Positions 42,277-51,377 of a stretch of DNA of 64,000 nucleotides are shown here, piece by piece (position 1 is the stretch's first letter; each line of letters opens with the position of its first letter). A program made the translations under genes and the position numbers. The stretch lies in the IMG/VR virus record IMGVR_UViG_3300021057_000274, positions 62,001 to 126,000 of that record, one strand, 5' to 3'. The notes under the pieces were generated by a model, which did no database searches, had not been told where the DNA came from, and saw only the letters and a program-made list of their open reading frames with translations. Source of the DNA: a virus.

Positions 42277-42861
42277 TCAGTCGAGGAAGTCCTTGATCGC
42301 CTGAAGGATCGCGCCCTTAGCAGCGGTCGCTTCGGCCGTGTTGGTCAGCTTACGCACGTCACGCCCATTGATCGTCAGGACGTCAATGACGCCGTGCTCA
42401 CCGTCGACCGAGGTCGCGATCGCGTGGGTCTTGCCTGCCGCGGTCAGAGCTGCAAGCAAGCCGCCGCCCGTGCCCGTCGTTCCGTCCGAGATCGAGATCG
42501 TCGAGTCCAAACCTGTGGTCTTGGCCACGGTGCCGCTAGTGATCTTGAGGTCGCCGCTGACGACCGCGCAGGTCGTGCCGCCGACAGCTGCATTCAAATC
42601 AGTTTGGAGCTCGGACGCGAGAGCGGTGAACGTCTGAACATCGGATCCAGTCACCGTGCAGACAGTATCGGCAGCTCCGTCGATCGATACCTTGAGCGTG
42701 TAAGTGGTCGCGTCGTTCGCGAGACCCGTCGCACCGCCGCCGGTGATGTTCGGGGTGAAGTTGATCGTTTGGTGACCGCTTGCGTTAGCAGCGCCGCCGT
42801 CAGAGGCAACGTTGAAGAGACGTGCGCTGATCAGAACTTCTTGCGTCTTAGTCTTAGCCAT
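42277..42861 (-). CDS. virion protein, 194 aa
   Basis: Ala/Gly/Thr-rich beta protein (TYTLKVSIDGAADTVCTV, SISDGTTGTGGGLL). Leftward, with late motif TAAATA at 42924-42919 and GGAG before ATG. Likely tail-tube-associated, decoration or fibre protein; no specific family seen. Confidence 0.6.
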   Translation of the reverse strand: MAKTKTQEVLISARLFNVASDGGAANASGHQTINFTPNITGGGATGLANDATTYTLKVSIDGAADTVCTVTGSDVQTFTALASELQTDLNAAVGGTTCAVVSGDLKITSGTVAKTTGLDSTISISDGTTGTGGGLLAALTAAGKTHAIATSVDGEHGVIDVLTINGRDVRKLTNTAEATAAKGAILQAIKDFLD

Positions 42862-42918
42862 TCAAATTCTCCTGGGGTAAAGGTAAACTCCTCTGCTCAG
42901 CGCAGAAGTTTGTCGGTC

Positions 42919-42924
42919 TATTTA
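42919..42924 (-). promoter_or_regulatory. late promoter motif TAAATA
   Basis: CATAAATAGAC facing left, 58 nt before the ATG at 42861; the leader forms CTGC/GCAG and AAACT/AGTTT pairings. Confidence 0.6.
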
Positions 42925-42971
42925 TGAGGAAGCTATCCTGCTTCACTCAAGACCTGATATAATGAACTATT

Positions 42972-43487
42972 ATGAACATTAGAATCGAAGACGACGGCGT
43001 CACTCACGTCAACGTTTACTCTCGAGGTCGAACCGAGCTCGGGAGGCTTCTCAGTAACTTTTCTAACCTTCCGTTCATCTTCGAGGAGCAGATCTACGCT
43101 AGCGTCGAGGCGTGGTGGTACGTCAACAGCCTCGTGCTCTGGGGTTGCGTCTTTGACGAGGAGACGCGAGAGGCCGTCAGCTCTCTCAAGTTTATGCACG
43201 GAGCCTCGGCAAAGACCCTAGGCAGAGGATTGCACTCCCTCTTGCTAGGAACAGAGCGTACACAGCCTCCCTCTCGCGAGGTTCTCAAGGCGGTATACCA
43301 CGCCAAGATCGACGCTTATCCGCGACTGAAGAGTGACCTTCTGGGATGCAAGCTTCCGTTTGACCACTACTATGTCATGAGTGAGAGAATCGTCCACACC
43401 CCGAAGCATCGGTGGACGGGACAGCTGTGGAACGAGGTGCGAGCAGACCTGCTCGCTGAGAGCGGGATCTTTACTTCTTCCGCTTAA
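42972..43487 (+). CDS. NADAR-family protein
   Basis: 171 aa. LSNFSNLPFIFEEQIYASVE then AWWY, KFMHGASAKTLGR and LGCKLPFDHYYVM follow the NADAR/YbiA plan (N-F-x(n)-S-E-H/Y core, G..AK..GR). NADAR proteins cut N-glycosidic bonds of riboflavin intermediates or remove ADP-ribose from guanine in DNA. A rightward insert in the leftward virion block. TATAAT (42958-42963) is 8 nt before ATG, leaderless type. Its end overlaps the convergent gene by 17 nt. Confidence 0.72.
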   Translation: MNIRIEDDGVTHVNVYSRGRTELGRLLSNFSNLPFIFEEQIYASVEAWWYVNSLVLWGCVFDEETREAVSSLKFMHGASAKTLGRGLHSLLLGTERTQPPSREVLKAVYHAKIDAYPRLKSDLLGCKLPFDHYYVMSERIVHTPKHRWTGQLWNEVRADLLAESGIFTSSA

Positions 43488-43995
43488 TCAGCTCATCGAA
43501 CATGGCGTGAGCCTCGGTACGCTTCTTAGGCTCAGGCTTAGGCTCTGGCTTCTTTGGCTCAAGCGTTGACTCTGTTCTAATCGGCTCTGGGGTCGGAGGA
43601 GGAGGCGCCGAGGGTGCTGTCTGGATCGGAGGAGGTGTCGGCGCGCCCATCGTTACCTTGAACGCGGGAGCTTGCGAACCCGAGGGCTTCACGGAGATTC
43701 CAGAGACCGTCGGCTTAGGTGCGAGCTTAAGCTCGCACGTGTCGCTCGCCGGGACATAATAGTGGTCACCGATGACGACGCTGATGTTGCAGGAGTAACT
43801 GCCAGGAGCTAGGAACTTGTCAAGCACCGGCACCTTCACCTCGTAGACTCCAGAGCTCTTCTCCACCGCCGGGAAGGACAAGGTCATGTCACCGGCGTTG
43901 ATGTTGAAGCAGGTCTGGAGGGATCCCTGGAGATCTCCAGTGATCAGCATCTCAAACTCGAAGGTAGCAGCTTCGCCGCACTTGAACTCGATCAT
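43471..43995 (-). CDS. decoration-like protein, Ig-like N-terminus and Pro/Lys tail, 174 aa
   Basis: N-terminal 100 residues form a beta domain (AATFEFEMLITGDLQG, SYSCNISVVIGDHYYVP). C-terminal tail is Pro/Glu/Lys-rich. Paralogue of the protein at 51378 (shared FEFEM, GxYxC.I.VVIG.H, SG patterns). TAAATA at 44007-44002 lies 6 nt upstream. Confidence 0.62.
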   Translation of the reverse strand: MIEFKCGEAATFEFEMLITGDLQGSLQTCFNINAGDMTLSFPAVEKSSGVYEVKVPVLDKFLAPGSYSCNISVVIGDHYYVPASDTCELKLAPKPTVSGISVKPSGSQAPAFKVTMGAPTPPPIQTAPSAPPPPTPEPIRTESTLEPKKPEPKPEPKKRTEAHAMFDELIKRKK

Positions 43996-44004
43996 AGCAG
44001 CTAT

Positions 44005-44343
44005 TTATCTCCAGAAGAGCTTGATGAAGTTCCTGACTGGAGTTACGACAAATTTATCAACCGCGATCGACACTCTCTCGTTAGCCGACTTGAGAGAGGT
44101 AAGCTTCATCTGAACGACGTGAGCTGTCTTAGGGGTGACCTCAAAGGTATTTCTGAACGACTTTTTACCTACCCTCATGTGAAAGTGAAGATAAGCGGTC
44201 TGGCGTTCTTCTTCAGGTCTTCGATGCGGAAACCCGCCAGGACTGACTGGGGGTTGTTCAATTACTACCTCTACCTCAACTCCGAAGATCAGCTTCATGC
44301 GAAACATCTTGGAGTTGAAGAGCTTAGCTCCGAACAGCTTCAT
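44005..44343 (-). CDS. hypothetical virion-block protein, 112 aa
   Basis: Starts MKLFGAKLFNSKMFRMKL, basic and hydrophobic. Beta-rich remainder (YLHFHMRVGKKSFRNTFEV). The ATG overlaps the end of the next upstream gene. Not recognised. Confidence 0.5.
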   Translation of the reverse strand: MKLFGAKLFNSKMFRMKLIFGVEVEVVIEQPPVSPGGFPHRRPEEERQTAYLHFHMRVGKKSFRNTFEVTPKTAHVVQMKLTSLKSANERVSIAVDKFVVTPVRNFIKLFWR

Positions 44344-45038
44344 GAGTCATCAAACGTCGGGTTAACCCTGTTTCCGTTGACGTCGTACTGCATCTGGATC
44401 CGGTCCTTGGTGCCGTCCATCGACTTGAAGGTCTCGGTAGACGTACCGACCCCAGACGTCCGGCCGAACAGCGCGGCGACCATGCGCTTGACGTAGGTGA
44501 TGACAGGGAGTCCCTCAGAGACGTAGTTCCAGACTTGAGCGACGAGAGATGGGGTGGCAGACGGAGTAGAAACCGTACCGTCGATTCCGAGCCGGTGACG
44601 AATCTGAGCGCGCTCATCTGACGACCAGTCCGTTGATCCCTCAGCGGCGTTAGTGATCGTCGAGTTGACTGAGCCTAGCGTGAAAACATTGACGTAGCTA
44701 GTCGGAAGCACGGCGTCCATAGTTTCGTTGGACGCGTTGACGGCGACAAGATTTCCACCCTTGATCTTGGCGGTAACGAAGGTTGGGCCTGGCCTAGCTT
44801 GAAAGGATAGCTTGGCGTTGAGGAGAGTCGCCGTGATCCCGAGAGTGACCCCGTCGCCCAGGTCGTCCTTTCCAGACGCGCTGACGATGTGGGGGTACTG
44901 AATGTTGCTCAGCTTTTCCTCGTTGAACCGGCAAGTATCAACGAGGTCTTGGATCAAGATGTCAAGCGAGGGTGAGAGAACGGTGATGATCCGCGGGCTC
45001 ACGTTCCAGTCGATGACGACATCATTTCTTACCGACAT
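44340..45038 (-). CDS. virion structural protein, 232 aa
   Basis: MSVRNDVVIDWNVSPRIITV start is typical of phage fibre-associated proteins. Middle beta-rich (VTLGITATLLNAKLSF), C-terminus NGNRVNPTFDDS. Leftward operon member; overlaps neighbours on both sides. Confidence 0.6.
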   Translation of the reverse strand: MSVRNDVVIDWNVSPRIITVLSPSLDILIQDLVDTCRFNEEKLSNIQYPHIVSASGKDDLGDGVTLGITATLLNAKLSFQARPGPTFVTAKIKGGNLVAVNASNETMDAVLPTSYVNVFTLGSVNSTITNAAEGSTDWSSDERAQIRHRLGIDGTVSTPSATPSLVAQVWNYVSEGLPVITYVKRMVAALFGRTSGVGTSTETFKSMDGTKDRIQMQYDVNGNRVNPTFDDS

Positions 45039-45201
45039 CTCGGATGGCCTCTAGCTCGTATAATATGCGCGTCTCTCGCTCGATCGCGACCCTCTCGTCG
45101 ATGATCGCGGACTCAAAGACGCCTATGTTCTGCTTGCGGCGATCAATCTGCCGCTTGAGCGCCTCGATGTCGTATCCTAGCTCCTCCTTGGTCAGAGCCA
45201 T
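45022..45201 (-). CDS. small coiled-coil protein, 59 aa
   Basis: MALTKEELGYDIEALKRQID then a charged helix to GKK. Heptad-like. Shine-Dalgarno is weak, but the gene fits between 45207 and 45038 with a 17-nt overlap. Not recognised. Confidence 0.6.
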   Translation of the reverse strand: MALTKEELGYDIEALKRQIDRRKQNIGVFESAIIDERVAIERETRILYELEAIRDVGKK

Positions 45202-45206
45202 GGGAG

Positions 45207-47675
45207 TTAGGTTACGATGGTGTCGGGCGTGCGGATGATGTTGTTCGACAGACCTGTGTTTACCACCGTAGCCTCGGTCGAGTACGGGAGCATGCTGCCC
45301 TTTTGGCGTGCGCGCACCAGGACAGGGATGTCAGCCAGATAAGTCAAGCCCGCCGACTCGGTGCCAGGCGTTCCGTCTGACCCAGTAGTCTCGTAAGAGT
45401 TGAGGAGCGGAACGTAATAAGTGTCGGACGTCGTGGTAGCCACGGGGAGAGTGTTGATCGTGTAAGAATCACCTGTAGTTTGCCCTGCGATCGCCGGAAA
45501 GATCTCGACCTGGTTGTCGCTGACGACGGTGGTGATGTAAGAGATCGCGGAACGAGTAGAGTTTCTGATCAGGTCACCGACCTTGGCGCCAGCAAAAGCT
45601 CCGGCATCCACGATCGTGTCAGTGTCGGTGCCAGCGTCGGCGGTCAGCGCGCCAGAGGATGCGAGAACGAACGTGGTGGTCGCCCACGACGAAAATCGCA
45701 GGCGGTACTCGACGTTCGCCGACACGTCGACCAAGATGATCGTGCCACCGGTAGAGCGACCGACGGTGTCAGCCGGGATAGTTCCGCCGGTGACGACCGA
45801 CGTCGCACCCAGCGACTGAGCGGTTCCGGTAAACATGTCCTTCTTGATCGAACCGCCGGCGCCGGTCAGCTTGAAGACCGACACCTTGTCGCCCGCGCGG
45901 GTGTTAGTTACCGAGACGGTGATCTTGGTCGGAGCCGAAACGACGGTACCCAAGTCATCTAGAGCCTGGAAGTTGTTAGCGTCGGCTGCCAGGTAGTTCT
46001 TCAAGATGACGCCAGGTGCTAGGAACCACTTGCCACCGGCGAAGGTGCCGAAGGGAGCGGCCTTGATCGGAGTGATCGAGGTGCAGACGGGGGTTGAGAC
46101 GTAGTTCGAGCCGTCAACCCTGATGTCGTCGGTGTTGTTGAAGGTGCCGCGCGTGTTGCGTAGCACGAGGATCTTGTCAGGCAGAGTGCCGCCGGCGAGG
46201 TGATGAGCGACGACCACACCGGTCGCGTTTGAGTTAAGCTGAGTGACCGTAGCCCCCTCAGCGATCGTGCCGGTGAGCGTACCGTAGGTGATGCGATACT
46301 CGGTGCCGATGTACCGTTCGCCCTGAATGCCGTCGGTGTCAGTCGTGTCGGTGTTGCCACGGCGGAAGAGGTACTTCGTCCGCTCATAACCCTGCTTCAC
46401 CGTGTAAGTGCTCGCCAGGTCGATCGCGATCGAGTAGTTCTCGTTGGTTCCGTCCTCGTTCAGGTCGACCGATTCGTCTTGAGCGTGGGTGATCGTGACC
46501 GTCGAGTAAGTGGCGGGACCCGCGTTGGCCGGCGTTCCTGCGGTGCAGGTCGCGTCGCCGTCTGCGATGCCTGTGTACTCCTTGATCGCGTCACCGTTCG
46601 AAAAGTCAGTGATGACTCCCCCGGTGCCGCCGATCAGGTAATACGTGATCGTCGGGGTGGCGCCTGTCGTCGCCGCGGTGATGCGGGCTCGCTTACCGCT
46701 CGTGGTCGCCGCTGCCCAGTTCGCTCCGACGTAGAGGTAATTACCGACCGTGAAGGTGCCCGTGCCCGCGGATCCGGTGAAGGTGCGATAGCCGGTGTCA
46801 TTGTTTAGATCCCCTCCGGTCGACAGCGGGATCGGGTTGCGGCCACCCGCAGATAGATCGACGATGTAGTTGTCTTGCGTGTTGCCGTACTCGCGGGCAA
46901 ACACCGTGACGTAACCCTGGTCGACCAGCGTGCCGGTCTCCTTGACGTTGACCAAGATGTCGATGTGGCCATCGCTCCACCAATCTTCGGTCGTGCTCTT
47001 GTACTTCCTGAGAACCGCCGCGGGCGACCCCTGGTAGACGTAGAGGTGAGTGAAGTCGACCAGCGAGCCGATCGAGTAGATGTTCGCCCAGAGCGACTCG
47101 CCTGAGACAGCGGCCGACGCTTGGGTGACGCTTCCAGTGCCGCCCGTGACCGAGACGGTACCAGAGGTCGAGTCCCAGTCGTTTGCGGCCGCGTTAGACG
47201 CCGGGCGGATCCACGCGTACTTCGTGGCGCCGACGTTGTTGAAGTCGAGGAGAGTGCCAGAGTCACCGCCGGTCGCGTTCGTGACGGTCTTGCCGATGTC
47301 AGACGCGACGAAGTCGGTGCCCGTCGTGTAGGTGATGCGAACGATGCCGGTGTTCGTGCCAGTGGAGCGAGCCCACGAAGCGGTCTTGAGCGAGCCACCC
47401 TTGAGGTACTCGACCGAGGTGCGGTCGATGAACCACGGATCCTTGTCGCCTGACTCGATGATGCCGATCGTGTACTCGGTCGGCGTTTGAGCCGACATCG
47501 GAATGCCGTCGTCCATCTGAGTGAGCTCGTCGAACAGGTCTTGAAGAGCCGAGTAAACCTGGTTGGCGGTGTCGATCGTCGTCGGAGAGACAGAAGTATC
47601 CCGAACGAGCCGCTTCTGACGATTCTCAGCTTCGTAGTAAACTATCCAACGGCCACCTAGGATCGTGTCGCTCAT
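45207..47675 (-). CDS. large virion/fibre protein, 822 aa
   Basis: MSDTILGGRWIVYYEAENRQ start; the body is a long Thr/Gly/Ala/Val beta-repeat structure (TGTDFVASDIGKTVTNATGG, repeated variants). C-terminus ends in SNNIIRTPDTIVT. Late motif at 47703-47698. Typical of long baseplate or tail-fibre proteins of large myophages. Confidence 0.68.
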   Translation of the reverse strand: MSDTILGGRWIVYYEAENRQKRLVRDTSVSPTTIDTANQVYSALQDLFDELTQMDDGIPMSAQTPTEYTIGIIESGDKDPWFIDRTSVEYLKGGSLKTASWARSTGTNTGIVRITYTTGTDFVASDIGKTVTNATGGDSGTLLDFNNVGATKYAWIRPASNAAANDWDSTSGTVSVTGGTGSVTQASAAVSGESLWANIYSIGSLVDFTHLYVYQGSPAAVLRKYKSTTEDWWSDGHIDILVNVKETGTLVDQGYVTVFAREYGNTQDNYIVDLSAGGRNPIPLSTGGDLNNDTGYRTFTGSAGTGTFTVGNYLYVGANWAAATTSGKRARITAATTGATPTITYYLIGGTGGVITDFSNGDAIKEYTGIADGDATCTAGTPANAGPATYSTVTITHAQDESVDLNEDGTNENYSIAIDLASTYTVKQGYERTKYLFRRGNTDTTDTDGIQGERYIGTEYRITYGTLTGTIAEGATVTQLNSNATGVVVAHHLAGGTLPDKILVLRNTRGTFNNTDDIRVDGSNYVSTPVCTSITPIKAAPFGTFAGGKWFLAPGVILKNYLAADANNFQALDDLGTVVSAPTKITVSVTNTRAGDKVSVFKLTGAGGSIKKDMFTGTAQSLGATSVVTGGTIPADTVGRSTGGTIILVDVSANVEYRLRFSSWATTTFVLASSGALTADAGTDTDTIVDAGAFAGAKVGDLIRNSTRSAISYITTVVSDNQVEIFPAIAGQTTGDSYTINTLPVATTTSDTYYVPLLNSYETTGSDGTPGTESAGLTYLADIPVLVRARQKGSMLPYSTEATVVNTGLSNNIIRTPDTIVT

Positions 47676-47697
47676 TCAATGATCTCCAAAGATGGTC

Positions 47698-47703
47698 TAT
47701 TTA
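47698..47703 (-). promoter_or_regulatory. late promoter motif TAAATA
   Basis: GAGTAAATAGACC facing left 22 nt before the ATG at 47675; the short leader contains ATCT-TTGG-AGAT around the Shine-Dalgarno. Confidence 0.58.
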
Positions 47704-47725
47704 CTCCTACGCGGTAAGCGGGCTC

Positions 47726-48148
47726 TTAAGCGATCGAATCTGGGATCTGGACAACGAATACCGAAGTTCCTGGAGAGATCTGGATGAATCCAGTTGGCGT
47801 CACCGACGCCACCGTCGTGAACGGTTGATATTTTTGTGACGAGCTACCCTTGCGCAGCTTGACCAAAACGGTGTTGTCACCGATCGGGCCAAACCATGAT
47901 ACTTGAATAGTTTGAGGGTCGGACGATATGGTACCGCTAGCAAGCACCTCGTTGTTAGACTGCCGCAGTATCGCGTATCTGGATCCGATCTGCGCATTTT
48001 GCAATACAAAGCCCACCGTAAGCCAAGCTGCGGCTGGATCTCTTGGTCTAGAAATTACCGCGTTATTATGTGGATACGCCCCCTTGAATCCCGAATCTAC
48101 GGTGTTAGTGGCCGGTAAGAACGGAGAGTGACTTATCAGTGAAGCCAT
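47726..48148 (-). CDS. virion-block protein, 140 aa
   Basis: Beta-rich (AAAWLTVGFVLQNAQIGSRY, FVVQIPDSIA end). Probably a fibre-associated protein. Overlaps the large gene at 48148. Codon use is less GC-rich than the flanks. Confidence 0.58.
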   Translation of the reverse strand: MASLISHSPFLPATNTVDSGFKGAYPHNNAVISRPRDPAAAWLTVGFVLQNAQIGSRYAILRQSNNEVLASGTISSDPQTIQVSWFGPIGDNTVLVKLRKGSSSQKYQPFTTVASVTPTGFIQISPGTSVFVVQIPDSIA

Positions 48149-50382
48149 TATGTCAGATCTAATTCCGGATTGATGAAGATATACTTACCGTTGGTCGAAG
48201 CTGGACAGACGCCGTGATAACTCAAAGTGGCTGTTATCTCCGTATTCTGTTTGATAGCAAATTCAGTTGTCAACGTCAATTTTTTCGAGAAATAGTTATT
48301 GTAAGGTGACGACTGCGTCCAAGCGGGGCCAGCTGCATACTGCGTGGTGGACCCATACTTGGTCTGTTGCTTTCTGATGTTACCAGAGCTGTCGATATAG
48401 CAGATCGACAGCCGAAGATTGCAGGGATTGATATCTGCTTGGGCGATGTCGTCAGAGCATAGGATGTAGACGTTCACCGTTTTTGTAGCTGCGGTCGCGG
48501 TGTAAAACATGTTTAGTCTAGCTGCGGTATATGTGCAGTGAAGACCTAGATATTGACCGAACCACAATGACCTCAAGGACCATAGAGTTCCGTCATCTAG
48601 CATCGCGTTGTAGTATGGCCACGGGGACTCGGCGCCGATCCACTCGGTATACCCGACCGGATTTTCATATCGATATATCTTCCGATCTTTAGTGGTTAAC
48701 AACCCGTAGCTGAGCAACTCAGGACTTGGATTAGTACCGGTGTACTTGCCTAGGATACCGAAAGAGATATCAGCTGGAGCTGTCTTTAGTGAGCCACCGC
48801 AGTTCTCGAACACAATTTGATTCAGAGCGGTCGCCGCCTGGGTGCCTTGAAAGCCTCCGTCAAATAATTTGAATGTCTTAGTAGCATCGTCTTCATCGTA
48901 GAAGACGCAATCTTTTATTCTCAATATAGTTCCATTAGGCGTAGTATTGCCATTAGGCTTTACTATGCCAGCGGTGGGCTGTGACAACAACCCCTTCCAT
49001 GTAAACTCGCAGCCTTCCAGAACATCTCCCATTCTCGGGGATGCATGCTGCCCGTAGGGTTGGATAGTATTTCCAACAAAGTTATTAGACTTTAGGTTTC
49101 TAAGCTTGCAATAACGGTATTGATGGAAAGTAGTGGAAGAGCTATGAGCGGGAAGTTGAATACACGCAAACGCTCCTGAAGTTGAGCTATTGTTAATACG
49201 TAGTTCTAAACCTTCCATTATATTGTACCAAGTGTTACCACCAGTACCATGACTTCCTAACGAAAACATCTTTGTACTAGTGCTTTGTACATTAACATCA
49301 ATAACGAATCTACCATTGCCGACAAACTTTAGATTCCTACCAGCAAAGTGGGTTCCGTGAGCGAAAGAGGAGTTCGTTATGTAGATGGTAAATGTCCCAG
49401 CTTCTGACCACTTTAAACCATCATCGATGATGATAGTGACTTCTCGATTTGAAGTTGGGCCTAGCGTAGACGATGAATAAGTGTGAGAGAAGCACTTTGA
49501 ACCTACCGCGGTGTGAGTGCCTGACTGAGAACCTGAAGTGTTTACCGCTGATCCACCCACCGTCGTTGAAATCTGAAAAGCATCCGCGGTGAGACCTGAA
49601 GAGATGACAAAATAGGTCGTACCAGCGGTTATCCCAGTGGGTAAAGCACCTGTTGTGCTGAATACAACTGGGGCTCCTGAGGTTAATCTATGGTTAGTCC
49701 AAGAAATAACCCCAGGAGAAGCAATTGTTATCGTTACAGTGGATGACGTAGCAGATCTGACGTGAATCTTATCACCCGCCCCCGTTCCGTTCCCCCACAC
49801 CGTCGAAATCCATGCTCCATAAGTAGCGACCGTCACCGCGCCGCCGTTGATGGTTTGAGGCAAGGAGGCTTCATTGTAAAAATAGCGCCATGGGCCAGAG
49901 ACCCCGCCTGTAAATTGGTTCGTCGTGATAGTTCCAGAGTGCCCAGCGAAGTTTGGGATGATGCTTGTATTGGCTCCTGAATCATTTAACTTCGTGGTGG
50001 CTACCCTGGCCATGATCTCGCACACGGCGCCTGTCGCTCTCGCCCATACCGTGGTGTTGACCCGCGGCGCGCTATAAGTGCCGTCAAACCAAGCCGAGGT
50101 GATCACGGCCGTGGACGAGTTGATGGCGCTAGCCATGTTGGTTGCCATGGTCGCAGGAGTAGCATTGTACGTGGGCGTGATCACAGTTGATCCAAAGATC
50201 GAAACTCCGCCGCTAGTCGGAGCAGAACCCTGAGACGCAAAGTCGACAGAGGCCGTAGCTACGGTGCCGCCCGTGGCGGCCTTGCCGTCTCCGTCCTCCG
50301 GGGTGTTCCACGTTGGGGACGAGGCAGGGTATCCACCAGAGTGGTACTGAGCCGCGTTATGATCACAGTAAAAGTCAGGCAT
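48148..50382 (-). CDS. large fibre-like protein, 744 aa
   Basis: Thr/Ser/Asn-rich beta repeats, a region resembling a beta-helix (HGTHFAGRNLKFVGNGRF) and a C-terminal domain with NTEITATLSYHG. Clearly more AT-rich than the rest of the window, which suggests recent exchange of a receptor-binding part. Confidence 0.65.
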   Translation of the reverse strand: MPDFYCDHNAAQYHSGGYPASSPTWNTPEDGDGKAATGGTVATASVDFASQGSAPTSGGVSIFGSTVITPTYNATPATMATNMASAINSSTAVITSAWFDGTYSAPRVNTTVWARATGAVCEIMARVATTKLNDSGANTSIIPNFAGHSGTITTNQFTGGVSGPWRYFYNEASLPQTINGGAVTVATYGAWISTVWGNGTGAGDKIHVRSATSSTVTITIASPGVISWTNHRLTSGAPVVFSTTGALPTGITAGTTYFVISSGLTADAFQISTTVGGSAVNTSGSQSGTHTAVGSKCFSHTYSSSTLGPTSNREVTIIIDDGLKWSEAGTFTIYITNSSFAHGTHFAGRNLKFVGNGRFVIDVNVQSTSTKMFSLGSHGTGGNTWYNIMEGLELRINNSSTSGAFACIQLPAHSSSTTFHQYRYCKLRNLKSNNFVGNTIQPYGQHASPRMGDVLEGCEFTWKGLLSQPTAGIVKPNGNTTPNGTILRIKDCVFYDEDDATKTFKLFDGGFQGTQAATALNQIVFENCGGSLKTAPADISFGILGKYTGTNPSPELLSYGLLTTKDRKIYRYENPVGYTEWIGAESPWPYYNAMLDDGTLWSLRSLWFGQYLGLHCTYTAARLNMFYTATAATKTVNVYILCSDDIAQADINPCNLRLSICYIDSSGNIRKQQTKYGSTTQYAAGPAWTQSSPYNNYFSKKLTLTTEFAIKQNTEITATLSYHGVCPASTNGKYIFINPELDLT

Positions 50383-50388
50383 GCGCTA

Positions 50389-50910
50389 TTAACCGTCTAC
50401 GATTAGGTGGCTTGGAACAAGATGCTTAGCAGAGGGAGGAATTGAAGACGCAGGAATGACGCTTTCTTGGCCAACAGCGTTGCTCAAGCAGCAAGCCACC
50501 GACTTGTCTTCGAGAGCGTAAATTTCATGCTCGGTCTCCTTGGCGATGTATAAGATCTTTGGAGCCTTGAAGATATTTTCCTTGCCGTCTACCTTGACCA
50601 TAAATGAACCAGCAACCAGCATCAAGGCGTGTTCATACGGGTGCCTGTGCTCAGGATAGAACGTTCCCTTCTTGGGGAAGTGCATCAAGAACACTCCAAC
50701 CTCTCCTATGACCGCCGTAGAGAGCGATATCACGTTGGCCGGAATTCCATCATCCAAATTGGGGTCTGGCTCATAAACGTGGTCATGGTCATGAAAATCA
50801 AAACCTATCCATTCTGTCTTTTCGCCGTTGTACATGTGAATGAGGCGATTTTCATCCCGAACATGATGTGTTAAGTTACGACACGTGTCCTTGCAATAGA
50901 CCTTATACAT
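50389..50910 (-). CDS. cupin-fold protein, 173 aa
   Basis: YPEHRHPYEHALMLVAGSFM matches cupin motif 1 (GX5HXH..E) and KETEHEIYALEDKSVACCL matches motif 2. Likely binds a metal and a small ligand or sugar. Sits next to fibre genes, so it may act in host-surface recognition. Starts with the same CR..NR..HMYN pattern as the neighbour at 50903. Confidence 0.68.
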   Translation of the reverse strand: MYKVYCKDTCRNLTHHVRDENRLIHMYNGEKTEWIGFDFHDHDHVYEPDPNLDDGIPANVISLSTAVIGEVGVFLMHFPKKGTFYPEHRHPYEHALMLVAGSFMVKVDGKENIFKAPKILYIAKETEHEIYALEDKSVACCLSNAVGQESVIPASSIPPSAKHLVPSHLIVDG

Positions 50911-51331
50911 AGAGAATTTGATTTGCTCTTTCTTGCGTTAGGATCCCAACAGAAACTAGATGGGCCATGCTCTGGAGAGTCTCACTGCTAGTGTTTGTCA
51001 CCTTCCTCCCAGAGGCGGCTGCGATATCCAGAAGGTGGATGATGTCCTCCGCGACGGGATCAGTTTTTGCCCTCGTTCTGATGGTTACTCGCTCTTGGAC
51101 GGTAAACCTATTCAAGAAGACGAAAGGATCCCATTCTCGATATTCTTGCGCTACAACTACTTCCGGTTCAATAACTTCAGTGTGTCCATGAGTATCAAAT
51201 TCTTGGCTTTGCCACTCTACTGGAGCATCAGTGTCTGAGTTATAGACGTGCAAAATTCGATTAGCTAGCCGCACCGACTCATGTGCAGGGTCGGTACAAT
51301 TTGCTAGACATCTAACCTCGAATGTTTTCAT
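50903..51331 (-). CDS. hypothetical protein, 142 aa
   Basis: MKTFEVRCLANC start, NRILHVYNSDTDAPVEW resembles the N-terminus of the cupin protein, so the two may share a domain. Helical C-terminus. Not recognised. Low-GC patch. Confidence 0.55.
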   Translation of the reverse strand: MKTFEVRCLANCTDPAHESVRLANRILHVYNSDTDAPVEWQSQEFDTHGHTEVIEPEVVVAQEYREWDPFVFLNRFTVQERVTIRTRAKTDPVAEDIIHLLDIAAASGRKVTNTSSETLQSMAHLVSVGILTQERANQILYV

Positions 51332-51377
51332 TTACGATCGATTATTTGAATACAAGCTCATTGTTTCAAACATTTTT

